Below are positions 36,994 through 45,549 of a DNA stretch of 64,000 bases, in pieces (the stretch's first letter is position 1; every line of letters begins with the position of its first letter). The position numbers and the translations under genes were made by a program. The notes beneath the pieces were generated by a model. That model was given only the letters and a program-made list of their open reading frames with translations. It had not been told where the DNA came from and did no database searches. This stretch comes from UBA2588 sp002339805. Its GTDB lineage: Bacteria > Chloroflexota > Dehalococcoidia > Lucifugimonadales > UBA3495. The DNA is taken from contig JBJKVO010000016.1 of NCBI GenBank assembly GCA_045562555.1, positions 124,001 through 188,000 of the forward strand. The letters are read 5' to 3'.

Positions 36994-37998
36994 ATGAAAC
37001 TAGGGCTATCACTCACAGGCATGGGTCAGCAACCTATTGGCACGGATATGCACGCTCATTATCAACATATAGTCGAATATGTTCGCCATGCCCGTGATCT
37101 AGGATTCGACTTCATCTATCAAGGCCAACATTACCTAACAGCCCCATACCAACAATTGCAGACAGTACCCATGTTATCTCGTCTGTCTGGAGAAGCTGAG
37201 GGTATGGAGATTGTTGCTACGCTACTCATACCATTGCAACATCCAGTTGATCTCGCCGAACAAATGGCTACATTAGACATTATCACTGGGGGCAAGTTTG
37301 TAGTCGCAGGAGCTCTTGGGTACCGAGATGAAGAATACAATGCTTTCAACGTCGACCCTAAGTATCGAGTATCTAGATATATGGAATGCCTTCATATAGT
37401 GGAACAATTGTGGACAGGAGAACCAGTTACATTCAAAGGCAAACATTTTCAATTAGAGAATGCTCAGATGATTCTTAAGCCCTTAACCCAGCCCAAACCT
37501 CCTTTTTGGGTGGCAGCGAATAGCGATGCGGCCATAAAACGAGCAGCTTTAAATGGCCTGACTTGGTATGTCAATCCACACGCTAACTTTCCGACAATAA
37601 AACGTCAGATAGAGCTTTACCAACAGACCGCGAAAGAAGGTCATGTGCAAGTTCCACATTCACTTCCGATGGGCAGAGAATTATTCGTTCATAGGGATCC
37701 AGAGACTGCGTGGAAAATAGCAGCACCTTATCTAAGCGGTAAATACGAGGCATACTCCCAATGGGGTCAAGATAAAGCTTTGCCAGCAGATGACCAGTTT
37801 GCTGAAGAGTTTCAAGAACTTGCAAAGGATCGCTTTATAGTGGGGAGCCCAGAGGATTGCATAGGCGAGCTCAAACGGTACGAAGAACTAGGAATCGACC
37901 AAGTGAGTCTCCGAATGAATTGGCCGGGCATGCCTCTTAGCGACGCGATCAAAGGCATTGAAGATTTTGCCGCCGACGTAATGCCTTCATTGAGGTAA
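36994..37998 (+). CDS. LLM-class (luciferase-like) oxidoreductase, probably F420-dependent
   Basis: A 334-residue TIM-barrel flavin/F420 monooxygenase-family protein. It has FDFIYQGQHYLTAPYQQLQTVP, MEIVATLLIPLQHPVDLAEQMATLDIITGGKFVVAGALGYRDEEYNAFNVD (LLM core with GGKF and the RDEEYNAF loop) and FIVGSPEDCIGELKRYEELG near the end. The cofactor is FMN or F420; the F420 genes earlier in the window make F420 possible. Substrate unknown. It is the last gene of the typA-DUF1800-DUF1501-NHL series. Confidence 0.88.
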   Translation: MKLGLSLTGMGQQPIGTDMHAHYQHIVEYVRHARDLGFDFIYQGQHYLTAPYQQLQTVPMLSRLSGEAEGMEIVATLLIPLQHPVDLAEQMATLDIITGGKFVVAGALGYRDEEYNAFNVDPKYRVSRYMECLHIVEQLWTGEPVTFKGKHFQLENAQMILKPLTQPKPPFWVAANSDAAIKRAALNGLTWYVNPHANFPTIKRQIELYQQTAKEGHVQVPHSLPMGRELFVHRDPETAWKIAAPYLSGKYEAYSQWGQDKALPADDQFAEEFQELAKDRFIVGSPEDCIGELKRYEELGIDQVSLRMNWPGMPLSDAIKGIEDFAADVMPSLR

Positions 37999-38049
37999 TA
38001 TTCTCACAATTTCTCGGCACTCATAAAAAAGCCGATCCAATTCTGTAAC

Positions 38050-38103
38050 AAAAATAAAAACTCAGTACTCAATATTAGGAATAACCTGCAATTGAATACT
38101 GAG
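38050..38103 (-). terminator. Rho-independent terminator of the Mo-hydroxylase gene
   Basis: On the minus strand a 13-bp stem (arms 38091-38103 and 38061-38073, one mismatch, 17-nt loop) is followed by a T-rich run (38060-38050). It lies 46 bases beyond the stop of the gene at 38149 and before the end of the convergent plus-strand LLM gene. Confidence 0.7.
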
Positions 38104-38148
38104 CCTACAAGTGAGTGACTACATTAAGCCCTGACTGTTGGAAAAGGC

Positions 38149-40470
38149 TTAGTCGATGCTGATTTCCAAGATAGCGTTTAGCACAGTTCCGGGTTTCATG
38201 GGCAGTTCATTGACTCTTACCCCGATTGCGTCGTACACAGCGTTGGCTATAGCGGCCATGGGTGGGCATATCGGAACCTCTCCTACCCCTCTAACACCGT
38301 ATGGGTGATTGGGATTGGCGACTTCTACTATCACGGTATCAATCATAGGGAGGTCGAGTGAAATCGGCATTCGGTAGTCTAAGAAACTAGCGTTCATCAT
38401 ATGGCCATCATCGTTGAGGTAATATTCCTCATTTAAAGCCCACCCAATTCCTTGAACAACACCGCCTTGAATTTGCCCTTCTACGAACGAGGGATGTATT
38501 GCTTTTCCTACATCCTGTGCTGCGGTGTATCGGAGAATTGTAATTTTTCCGGTTTCAACGTCTACTTCCACGTCAACCACGTGAGTTGCGAGTGCAGGCC
38601 CAGGTCCTGGAGGTGTAACACCTGCTCGTCCTACTAATGGCCCTCCTGTTCCATTCATTCTTGCGGCAATTTGTTTGAAGTCCAGCTTTAATTCAGGATC
38701 AGATTTATGGCTGAGAACGCCGTCTTGGAATTCTACATCATCGACTGATACGTCCCAGATTTTTGCTCCCCTGTCTAAGATCTGTGATTTAATATCTAGA
38801 GCCGCTTCGTGGCAAGCCATCCCAGTTTTGAAAGTTACTCCACTACCACCTGTGTTGGATGTAAATCCAATGGTATCAGTATCTCCAACCTGTGGCTTGA
38901 CATCGTCAACTGATATACCAAGAGTTTCAGCGAACTGCATTGCAGAAGTGGTACGGGTTCCTCCGATGTCAGCTGAGCCTTCGATCAAGTTTACGGTGCC
39001 GTCTGGGTTGACAGTTGCCATTGCTGTAGCTGGTCCAGTGCCGTTAAACCAAAATCCCGAGGCAACTCCTCTGCCTGTATATTTCCCTTCCAAAGGAGCA
39101 GTGTAGTGAGGGTGGTTTTTGATAGCGTCAACAGTTTCTTTGAACCCCACTTTCGGGTTTACAGGTCCTGTTGCTCGTCTCGTGCCCTCTTCGGCGCTGT
39201 TTTCAAGCCTGAAGTCCATAGGGTCTACTTCTAATTTCTCACAAAGTTGATCTATAGCTATTTCCATAGCAAAGGCAGCCGTTGGTGCTCCTGGTGCTCT
39301 ATAAGCTGTAGCTTTGGGGCGATTCACAACTACATCGATTCCTTTAATATAGGCATTAGGTATGTTGTAAGGCGCAAATATGCATTGGCATGCAGGAGAA
39401 ACTGGAGATCCGGGGAATGCTCCTGCTTCATAGATCAGGACGGCGTGTCCTGCAATTAATTTACCTTCTTTGGTTGCACCCAATTTGACTCGAACGTTAG
39501 TCCCTGACGTAGGCCCAGTTGCTTCAAGCACGTCTTTACGCCCCATCACGATTTTTACTGGCCGTCCAGCTTTTTTAGCAAGTAGAGCCGCAAGGGGTTC
39601 CACATACGACATTGTTTTGGCTCCAAATCCGCCTCCGATTTCATTAGGAACTGCCTTTACATCAGAAAGAGGAACCTGGTTTAATTTAGCAACCTGTTCA
39701 CGAACCATAAAGTGTCCTTGGCTACTAGACCAGACAGTCACTTTGCCGTCATCATGCCACATCGCTGTGCCACTATGAGGTTCGATGTATCCCTGGTGGA
39801 CAGGAGATGTCTTAGTCTCTGTTTCGACTATCACGTCGGCATTCTTGAATGCAGCTTCTACATCGCCTAATACAAACTCAAACTCATTTGCAACATTCGA
39901 AGGGACGGTCTTGTCATCATCATCCATTAACCCACCAGGTCTAAGAGCTGGATTGCTGATGGTTCCTAAGCGCTCGTGCAGTAGCGGGGCATTCGCTTTC
40001 ATTGCATCTTCAGCAGTGCTGACGTGAGGCAAAACCTCGTATTGTACATCGATTAACTTTGCAGCTTCTTCTGCTAAATGTGCAGAGTCTGCCGCAATCG
40101 CAGCGATCGCATGACCTTTGTACAGAGCTTTCTCTCTGGCAAGGACATTCTGGCCCCAAAAACCCATGTTAACCATAGCTCCCTCTGGCATTTCCGATAC
40201 TTTACCCGGCAATACTGGTAAGTCATATCCAGTTATTACAGCGTGGACTCCAGGAATGTCCATGGCTTTCTTTGAATCAATCGACAGTATTCTTGCGTGG
40301 GAGTGAGGGCTCCTGACTATCTTGCCGTGGAGCAAGCCTGGCAGGTTCACGTCTGCTCCATACCGAGCTTTCCCGGTGACTTTGTCGTAAGCATCTTGAC
40401 GTTCCGCTCGTTTGCCCACTGTTTTATATTCTTTGTTGGATAAGATTATACTTGGTTTGTACTCTAACAT
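38149..40470 (-). CDS. Xanthine dehydrogenase-family molybdenum-binding large subunit
   Basis: A 773-residue Mo-hydroxylase large subunit: TGKARYGADVNLPGLLHGKIVRSPHSHARIL at the N-terminus, GGGFGAKT (about 275-282), the AYRAPGAPTAAFAMEIAID segment (about 391-409), and the catalytic glutamate in RGVGEVP near residue 735. It is in the xanthine/aldehyde/CO-dehydrogenase family, but the active-site loop lacks the AYRCSFR of aerobic CO dehydrogenase. The FAD (CoxM-like) and iron-sulfur (CoxS-like) subunits are absent from the neighbourhood, so partners must lie elsewhere or a different electron acceptor is used. GGAGG precedes the ATG; a terminator follows. Confidence 0.92.
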   Translation of the reverse strand: MLEYKPSIILSNKEYKTVGKRAERQDAYDKVTGKARYGADVNLPGLLHGKIVRSPHSHARILSIDSKKAMDIPGVHAVITGYDLPVLPGKVSEMPEGAMVNMGFWGQNVLAREKALYKGHAIAAIAADSAHLAEEAAKLIDVQYEVLPHVSTAEDAMKANAPLLHERLGTISNPALRPGGLMDDDDKTVPSNVANEFEFVLGDVEAAFKNADVIVETETKTSPVHQGYIEPHSGTAMWHDDGKVTVWSSSQGHFMVREQVAKLNQVPLSDVKAVPNEIGGGFGAKTMSYVEPLAALLAKKAGRPVKIVMGRKDVLEATGPTSGTNVRVKLGATKEGKLIAGHAVLIYEAGAFPGSPVSPACQCIFAPYNIPNAYIKGIDVVVNRPKATAYRAPGAPTAAFAMEIAIDQLCEKLEVDPMDFRLENSAEEGTRRATGPVNPKVGFKETVDAIKNHPHYTAPLEGKYTGRGVASGFWFNGTGPATAMATVNPDGTVNLIEGSADIGGTRTTSAMQFAETLGISVDDVKPQVGDTDTIGFTSNTGGSGVTFKTGMACHEAALDIKSQILDRGAKIWDVSVDDVEFQDGVLSHKSDPELKLDFKQIAARMNGTGGPLVGRAGVTPPGPGPALATHVVDVEVDVETGKITILRYTAAQDVGKAIHPSFVEGQIQGGVVQGIGWALNEEYYLNDDGHMMNASFLDYRMPISLDLPMIDTVIVEVANPNHPYGVRGVGEVPICPPMAAIANAVYDAIGVRVNELPMKPGTVLNAILEISID

Positions 40471-40615
40471 CGTGCCTCCAAATCAATTATTGACCGTAAC
40501 TCCATTGTATCTCAATTGACGACTCTTGTTAATGCTCGGAATGCTGTTATGCAGAGAGGTGTTTCAATTTATTACTGTTGGCAGTATCATGTACCCATCC
40601 CTAAGGCGGTCTTCT

Positions 40616-41852
40616 ATGGCAAAACTGAGTATCAATATATCAGGCCCATTTAAACTCCTCGGAAGTAAAAATTATTTCTGCATATGGAACTCTATCTTTT
40701 TTACGGGCCTAGCGAACTTTACTGAACAATTTGTGGCGCTTTGGCTAGTTCTGGAATTGTCTAGCGGCTCTAAATGGGCTCTGCTTCTCGGCGGGGGGGA
40801 TCACTGCAACCAGATTGATGTTTTGCTTTCTATCTGTATTTACTGGAGCTATTGCTGATAAAGTTTCCCGAAAACTGTTAGTAAGTTCTATGCAACTTAT
40901 CGCCGCTATGTTGTCTCTGGTTCTTGTGGCCTTATTATTAGCTGATATCCTCGAATTGTGGCACTTATTCCTGGTGGTCTGCCTGACAGGAATCACCCGG
41001 ATATTTGAAATGCCTACTGCCCAAGCCCTAGCGGGGGACAGCGTCCCGCAAGGAGAAATTCCCAGAGCTATGGCGCTTGTTAACGGCGGTAGAAATCTTA
41101 GTATGGTCTTGGGTCTCCTATTTGCCGGATTCCTGTTTGATGTATTTGGTCCGGCAGGAACATTCATGGTGATTTTTTGCTTTTACTTTATAGCAGGAAT
41201 ATCTCCTATGTTGATGAAAATACAAAACCCTTCAAGCCTAGATCAAGGAGAAAGCATTTTAAAATCCATAGGCAACGGATTCAAATACGTGACAGCACGG
41301 CAAGTGTTATGGGCTGCATTGCTGGTTGCTGTCTTAATAAACGTTACAGGGTTCACATTCCATCAAACGCTACTCCCAATGTTTGCTAATGTTGTTATAG
41401 ACTCAACTGCCACAAAAGCTTCTTTGTTAATGATGGTCTTCGCATTGGGAGCATTCAGTGGATCTTTGATAATATCTACTTTCTCGACAAACCGTAGGCA
41501 AGGGTTGATGTTGATAGTAGCAGTGATCATCTGGCACACTATGATGATCATATTCTCCATGACATCCGTATTTGGATTGTGGCTATTGATCCTAATGATA
41601 GCCGGGTTCGCTTGGGCAACAACATTGATCAAAATCCAAAGTTTGCTCCTTGGACAGTCTGACCCAAGTTACAGGGGGCGAATCCAGGGTTTGAGAACTC
41701 TTGCAATCTACCCGCATGCCATCGGGAGTCTATTCTCTGGATGGATGGCAGGTGAGATCGGGGTTGCTGCTGCTGTGGCAATCAATGGTACTTTAGGCAT
41801 TGGCTTGATTTGTTTAGTTGCATTTATTGCACCCCAATTAAGGAAAAACTAA
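40616..41852 (+). pseudogene. MFS transporter interrupted by a one-base frameshift in a run of seven G
   Basis: Two overlapping frames make one 12-helix MFS protein (EntS/MFS_3-like). The first runs from the ATG at 40616 (MAKLSINISGPF...) through FVALWLVLELSSGSKWALLLGGG. The second, open from about 40800, continues ITATRLMFCFLSVFTGAIADKVSRK, the conserved loop after helix 2. Removing one G from the run at 40793-40799 restores a continuous frame, so the break is a single insertion. It may be a real inactivation, a phase-variable tract or a sequencing error. Transport substrate unknown. Confidence 0.8.
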
Positions 41853-41870
41853 AATTTTAGGAGGAGTCTT

Positions 41871-42674
41871 TTGAAAGCTATTGACACTCATTGTCACACC
41901 TCTCCATATTGGTTCGAACCCATTTCGGTATTGTTGCATCAAATGGAGTCAAACAACGTAGAAAAAGCCTTACTGGTACAATTTTTTGGAGTATATGACA
42001 ACGAATATCTTTTAGAACAAGCGGAACTATTCCCGACTAAATTTAAGGTGGCAGCACTCGTTGATACGTCGGATCCCGAGGCGAGCATGCACCTAAACCT
42101 GCTTAAACAAAGAGGCGTAGACGCAGTTCGATTCACTGCTACCACTAGGTCACCCGGACAAGATCCGTACCATATATGGAAATGTGCAGAATCTTTAGGC
42201 ATGACAGCTACCGTCATGGGGGCGTGCGAAGATTACGCACACGAGGACTTTGAGAGTATCATCCAAAACTGCAGTGATCTTCAGATCGTGATAGAACACT
42301 TAGGTGGGGTAGGAGCCTTTTTTGGTCCTGGAAGATCTTCTTCCGACATTCCTTATGAGCCATACAAAAAAGTGCTTTCTTTATCTCAATATGAGAATGT
42401 TGCGATTAAAATTACGGGGTTAGGTGAATTCTGCGAACGCCCCAGGCCGTTTATCCCCCCAATGCCATTTCATAATATAGCACCGGTAATGGAGATGGCT
42501 CTGGAGGCTTATGGGACAGACAGGGTGATGTGGGGTAGCGATTACCCCCCAGTATCAGCTAGAGAGGGGTACCGCAATGCGTTAATTTTTCCTTACCAAC
42601 ATCTTGATGTTTCGACCGAGGAAAAAGAAAAAATATTTTTCGGCAACGCATTGAAATATTGGAAGTTTATTTAA
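41871..42674 (+). CDS. Amidohydrolase-2 family metal-dependent hydrolase
   Basis: A 267-residue protein starting at TTG, eight bases after AGGAGGAG. It has the metal motif IDTHCHT at residues 4-10, VRFTATTR, VIEHLGG and a catalytic aspartate in WGSDYPP (about 221-227), then a FFGNALKYW end, all typical of the amidohydrolase-2 group (decarboxylases and lactonases). The substrate is unknown. A sugar-binding-domain-like gene follows 11 bases downstream, so the pair is probably co-transcribed. Confidence 0.88.
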   Translation: MKAIDTHCHTSPYWFEPISVLLHQMESNNVEKALLVQFFGVYDNEYLLEQAELFPTKFKVAALVDTSDPEASMHLNLLKQRGVDAVRFTATTRSPGQDPYHIWKCAESLGMTATVMGACEDYAHEDFESIIQNCSDLQIVIEHLGGVGAFFGPGRSSSDIPYEPYKKVLSLSQYENVAIKITGLGEFCERPRPFIPPMPFHNIAPVMEMALEAYGTDRVMWGSDYPPVSAREGYRNALIFPYQHLDVSTEEKEKIFFGNALKYWKFI

Positions 42675-42685
42675 AGGAGAACAAA

Positions 42686-43207
42686 ATGCCAAGAATCACG
42701 TTGGATCTAAATAATCCCGAAGACTTAAAAATGATCAATGCTCAATGGAAATTCGCGTTGGGGTATTCGCCAGGACACGAAAATGAAGGCCTCATAGCTC
42801 AAAGTCCAGGGTCAGAGGCCCGTCTTCCTTCTTACGACGATTCCCACTGGGATATCTGCACGGACATCCGCAGAAGTCATTCTACGGGATTCACTTTTGG
42901 ATGGTACAGAATAGCTCTGCTGATACCAGAATTCGTTCATGGTGAAAATGTAACAGGATGGCGTATATTTTTTGAAACGAATGCGGATAATTATGGTGAG
43001 GTATGGATAAACGGAGAAATAGACCGGAATGTTGGGACGATTGTTGGGCTTAATTTACCTCAGCGCATCGAATTGACAGAGGCGATTAACGCAAATCCCA
43101 CCGTAAATGTAGCTTGTCTTGTAGCCAACGGCCCGTTAGGAGAACCTAGAGGGGGTATCTTTTTGCGCCACGCCACTTTAGCTTTCGAAAACACTGATAA
43201 TTATTAA
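42686..43207 (+). CDS. Jelly-roll sugar-binding domain-like protein (GH2 N-terminal fold)
   Basis: A 173-residue protein from the ATG at 42686, which has AAAGGAG 6 bases upstream. The sequence resembles the sugar-binding jelly-roll of glycoside hydrolase family 2: QWKFALG, PSYDDSHWDICTDIRRSHSTGFTFGWYRI, WRIFFETNADNYGEVWINGEIDRNVG. There is no catalytic domain, so it is a stand-alone binding or accessory fold. It may assist the upstream amidohydrolase. It is tail to tail with a Yip1-type gene. Confidence 0.65.
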   Translation: MPRITLDLNNPEDLKMINAQWKFALGYSPGHENEGLIAQSPGSEARLPSYDDSHWDICTDIRRSHSTGFTFGWYRIALLIPEFVHGENVTGWRIFFETNADNYGEVWINGEIDRNVGTIVGLNLPQRIELTEAINANPTVNVACLVANGPLGEPRGGIFLRHATLAFENTDNY

Positions 43208-43218
43208 TTTTAGTCCAG

Positions 43219-43725
43219 TTAGACAGAAATCCCCAAGGCAGCAAAGACAAATACCACGAACACCAGAGCTGCAATTGCTGAAATGATATATACTCCTACT
43301 GCTCTGAGCATTTTAGGGTAATCAAGAGCAGTTTGAATTGCCAGTACCGTTGTATACGACTGCCATACGAAAACTACTATCCCTATTAATGGAAATATCA
43401 GGACAAAAAGGTAAAACAATGCCGGAAGTTGGGCGAAGCCAAGAGTGCGCCATACTTGACCGAACGTAGCGTGTGTTTCTGAAGTTTTCATCAAGGTGGT
43501 TCCTAGCGCAAAAACTATTCCTGTCAACACTACCCAGAATGTTAAGCTGAGGAGAACATAACCTATAGAGAATGGTTGGCCTTCTAGGATAGCAAGCCGA
43601 AAGGCTCCTGTTAAGCTGGTTGTCACGATCACGGCCAGAGCATAATAGGTATAAGAACTGTATTCTTCCACGTGTTCGTACGCATGCCTTTTCAAGAGTA
43701 AACAATCAATAAATAATCTGAACAT
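43219..43725 (-). CDS. Yip1-domain-like membrane protein
   Basis: A 168-residue hydrophobic protein with about four or five membrane helices (roughly 26-46, 50-72, 98-120, 127-140 and 143-165) and no clear catalytic residue. The topology and the AxxFGQVWRTLGFAQLP loop fit bacterial Yip1/YIPF family proteins. Function unknown. It is isolated, with 137 bases before the next gene on the plus strand. Confidence 0.65.
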   Translation of the reverse strand: MFRLFIDCLLLKRHAYEHVEEYSSYTYYALAVIVTTSLTGAFRLAILEGQPFSIGYVLLSLTFWVVLTGIVFALGTTLMKTSETHATFGQVWRTLGFAQLPALFYLFVLIFPLIGIVVFVWQSYTTVLAIQTALDYPKMLRAVGVYIISAIAALVFVVFVFAALGISV

Positions 43726-43804
43726 ATAATCCCCTTTTTGTAGTTTCCATTATCTAAGCAACCTAGAAAAGATGATATGGAATTCTTAATGTTTTATCAG
43801 GGGT

Positions 43805-43834
43805 TTGATACTTCCGTCCTTATATATGTACAAT
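43805..43834 (+). promoter_or_regulatory. Promoter of the B12-radical-SAM-like gene
   Basis: TTGATA (43805-43810) and TACAAT (43829-43834) separated by 18 bp, about 30 bases before the ATG at 43864, which has a GGAGAGG ribosome site. Confidence 0.5.
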
Positions 43835-43863
43835 GGGCCTAAACTACACGTGCTGGAGAGGAC

Positions 43864-45102
43864 ATGAAAGTTCTTTTAATCGCCACAAACATGGAATCTC
43901 GAATGAATAACCGAATGAACGCTCAACCTCTGCCAATTGGGCTTGCGTATATCGGCGGTTTCGTAGACAAAACTTTACACACAGTTAGGCTTATCGATTT
44001 AATGTTCTCAGATGATTACAAATCTGAAGTTGCCAGACACATGGCAGAATTTGAACCAGACGTAGTCGGTATCTCCCTACGCAACCTAAGCAACCACAGC
44101 TTTGTCGACACCAGATGGGCCGTTCCAATCACCCAGGAAGTCATTTCTATCGTCAAAAAATGCAAGAATATCCCTGTAATCGCAGGAGGACCTGGTTTTA
44201 GCGCCTTGCCGGTACCTTGTTTTGATTATATCCATGCCGATTACGGGTTGGTCGGGGATTCTGGCGAAGCTTTCAATGCCTTGGTAACAGATTTAGAAAA
44301 TAATTCTTTTTCCCCAAGTAAATACAAAGGGCTTTTATACCGAGATCAAAATGAAACTATCTATGATGGAGGAGTATGCTCTTCTAGTTTCAATCCCAGG
44401 CCATACTATGAAGGTCTTAATCTTGAACAATATAATCGAGCAGGCTTTGGCATCGGTGTGTTGACCAAGCTAACAAGCTGGCAATACGGGCAAGGCCAAC
44501 CTAGGGCTTCCAAAAAACCAGAAGCTATTATTGCCGAACTAAAAGAGTTGAGTGGACTGGATAATTTCAGGAAAGTGTTTTTCATAGACAATGCTTTTAA
44601 TATCCCAGCAGACACAGCTACCGCTTTGTGCGAAGCACTCATAGAAGAACAACTGGGCATTCACTGGAGCACCGTATTGTCGCCCAGCAACCCAGACCCG
44701 GCTCTCATTGACCTTATGAAACGTGCGGGATGTGTTTTCGCCTTAATCACAGGGGACGAAACGATGTCGGTGGGCGCGGGGAGCATCTATGAAACATGCC
44801 ATAATACTAACCTCGGATTCTCTGTGAACGTGGGATTTGGCGGAATAGGGGAAACCAAAACATCTTTCAATGAGAAAGTGAGCTTTTTGACACAAGCAAA
44901 TGCGACTATTAGTTACTTGAGGTACGGAGTTAGCGTAATGCCAGGAACACCCGAGTGCCAAGCAATGATAGCCAACGGATCTATTGCTTCCGATGCAGAC
45001 TTGATAAAACCTCACTTCTATTTGGAACCAGAAGTGGAGCCCTGGTTGCTCAAAGAGCTGAATACCCTTGCAGGACAAAACCCTAAATGGAATCTTTCCT
45101 AA
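43864..45102 (+). CDS. B12-binding/radical-SAM-like protein without the iron-sulfur cysteine motif
   Basis: A 412-residue protein. Residues 1-145 are a cobalamin-binding-type Rossmann domain (PLPIGLAYIGGFV, ISLRNL, VIAGGPGFS) and 190-400 resemble the radical SAM core (RKVFFIDNAFN, HWSTVLSPSNPDP, LIDLMKRAGC, GFGGIGETKTSF, YLRYGVSVMPGTP). Where related B12-radical-SAM enzymes have a CxxxCxxC cluster site, this protein has TKLTSWQYGQG (201-211), with no cysteine. It can therefore hardly make a standard [4Fe-4S]-SAM radical. It could be a binding protein, a repurposed enzyme or a pseudoenzyme. It has its own promoter. Confidence 0.7.
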   Translation: MKVLLIATNMESRMNNRMNAQPLPIGLAYIGGFVDKTLHTVRLIDLMFSDDYKSEVARHMAEFEPDVVGISLRNLSNHSFVDTRWAVPITQEVISIVKKCKNIPVIAGGPGFSALPVPCFDYIHADYGLVGDSGEAFNALVTDLENNSFSPSKYKGLLYRDQNETIYDGGVCSSSFNPRPYYEGLNLEQYNRAGFGIGVLTKLTSWQYGQGQPRASKKPEAIIAELKELSGLDNFRKVFFIDNAFNIPADTATALCEALIEEQLGIHWSTVLSPSNPDPALIDLMKRAGCVFALITGDETMSVGAGSIYETCHNTNLGFSVNVGFGGIGETKTSFNEKVSFLTQANATISYLRYGVSVMPGTPECQAMIANGSIASDADLIKPHFYLEPEVEPWLLKELNTLAGQNPKWNLS

Positions 45103-45221
45103 CCTTTCAAGAACAGTTTTCATGCCTCCAAAATGTTCGATGATCTCTCTTAAAAACCTTATTCTCGGATATCCACGGCATATTTAAGCAATAATGCCTT
45201 CAAATTGGTACTCCAAAGGTA

Positions 45222-45279
45222 TTGACTTATCAATTCTTGCATTCTATGATTGCGGCGCGTAAATATTAGGCGTATAAAT
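45222..45279 (+). promoter_or_regulatory. Two tandem promoters ahead of the zinc-ribbon/kinase genes
   Basis: P1 is TTGACT (45222-45227), 18 bp, TATGAT (45246-45251). P2 is TTGCGG (45251-45256), 17 bp, TATAAA (45274-45279). AGGAG (45296-45300) follows, then the ATG at 45314. Overlapping promoter boxes suggest that expression of this unit may be controlled. Confidence 0.5.
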
Positions 45280-45313
45280 TAACTAAACCGTAACAGGAGG
45301 TTCGAGATTCGTT

Positions 45314-45490
45314 ATGGCCATCAGATTAAAGGGGTGCACCAAATGTAAAGGTGATCTCATATGGTCCGACTATGCATGGACATGCTGCCAATGTGGCAGA
45401 ACTTATTATACTGAGATGCCGGAGCCGAACCTTTACAAACGCAAGACCTCTACAGCGGATGATCCTAATTTACAAGCGACAGGCAATTAA
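45314..45490 (+). CDS. Small zinc-ribbon protein (58 residues)
   Basis: A 58-residue frame from the ATG at 45314 to the TAA at 45490. It has C8-x2-C11 and C24, C25 and C27 in MAIRLKGCTKCKGDL and TCCQCGRT, a zinc-ribbon arrangement, followed by a charged tail. Two tandem promoters and AGGAG precede it, although the spacing of 13 bases is long. Function unknown. The protein kinase gene follows 59 bases downstream on the same strand, which suggests the two are expressed together. Confidence 0.7.
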   Translation: MAIRLKGCTKCKGDLIWSDYAWTCCQCGRTYYTEMPEPNLYKRKTSTADDPNLQATGN

Positions 45491-45549
45491 GGTTTCCGGC
45501 AACCCAAATATTCTTACGAATGGTACTATTCGTACCATAGGAGATGTGC

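Noticed and set aside
38014..38036. Small GC stem (TCGGC/GCCGA) after the LLM gene
   Set aside because: Only five pairs and no T-run on the plus strand.
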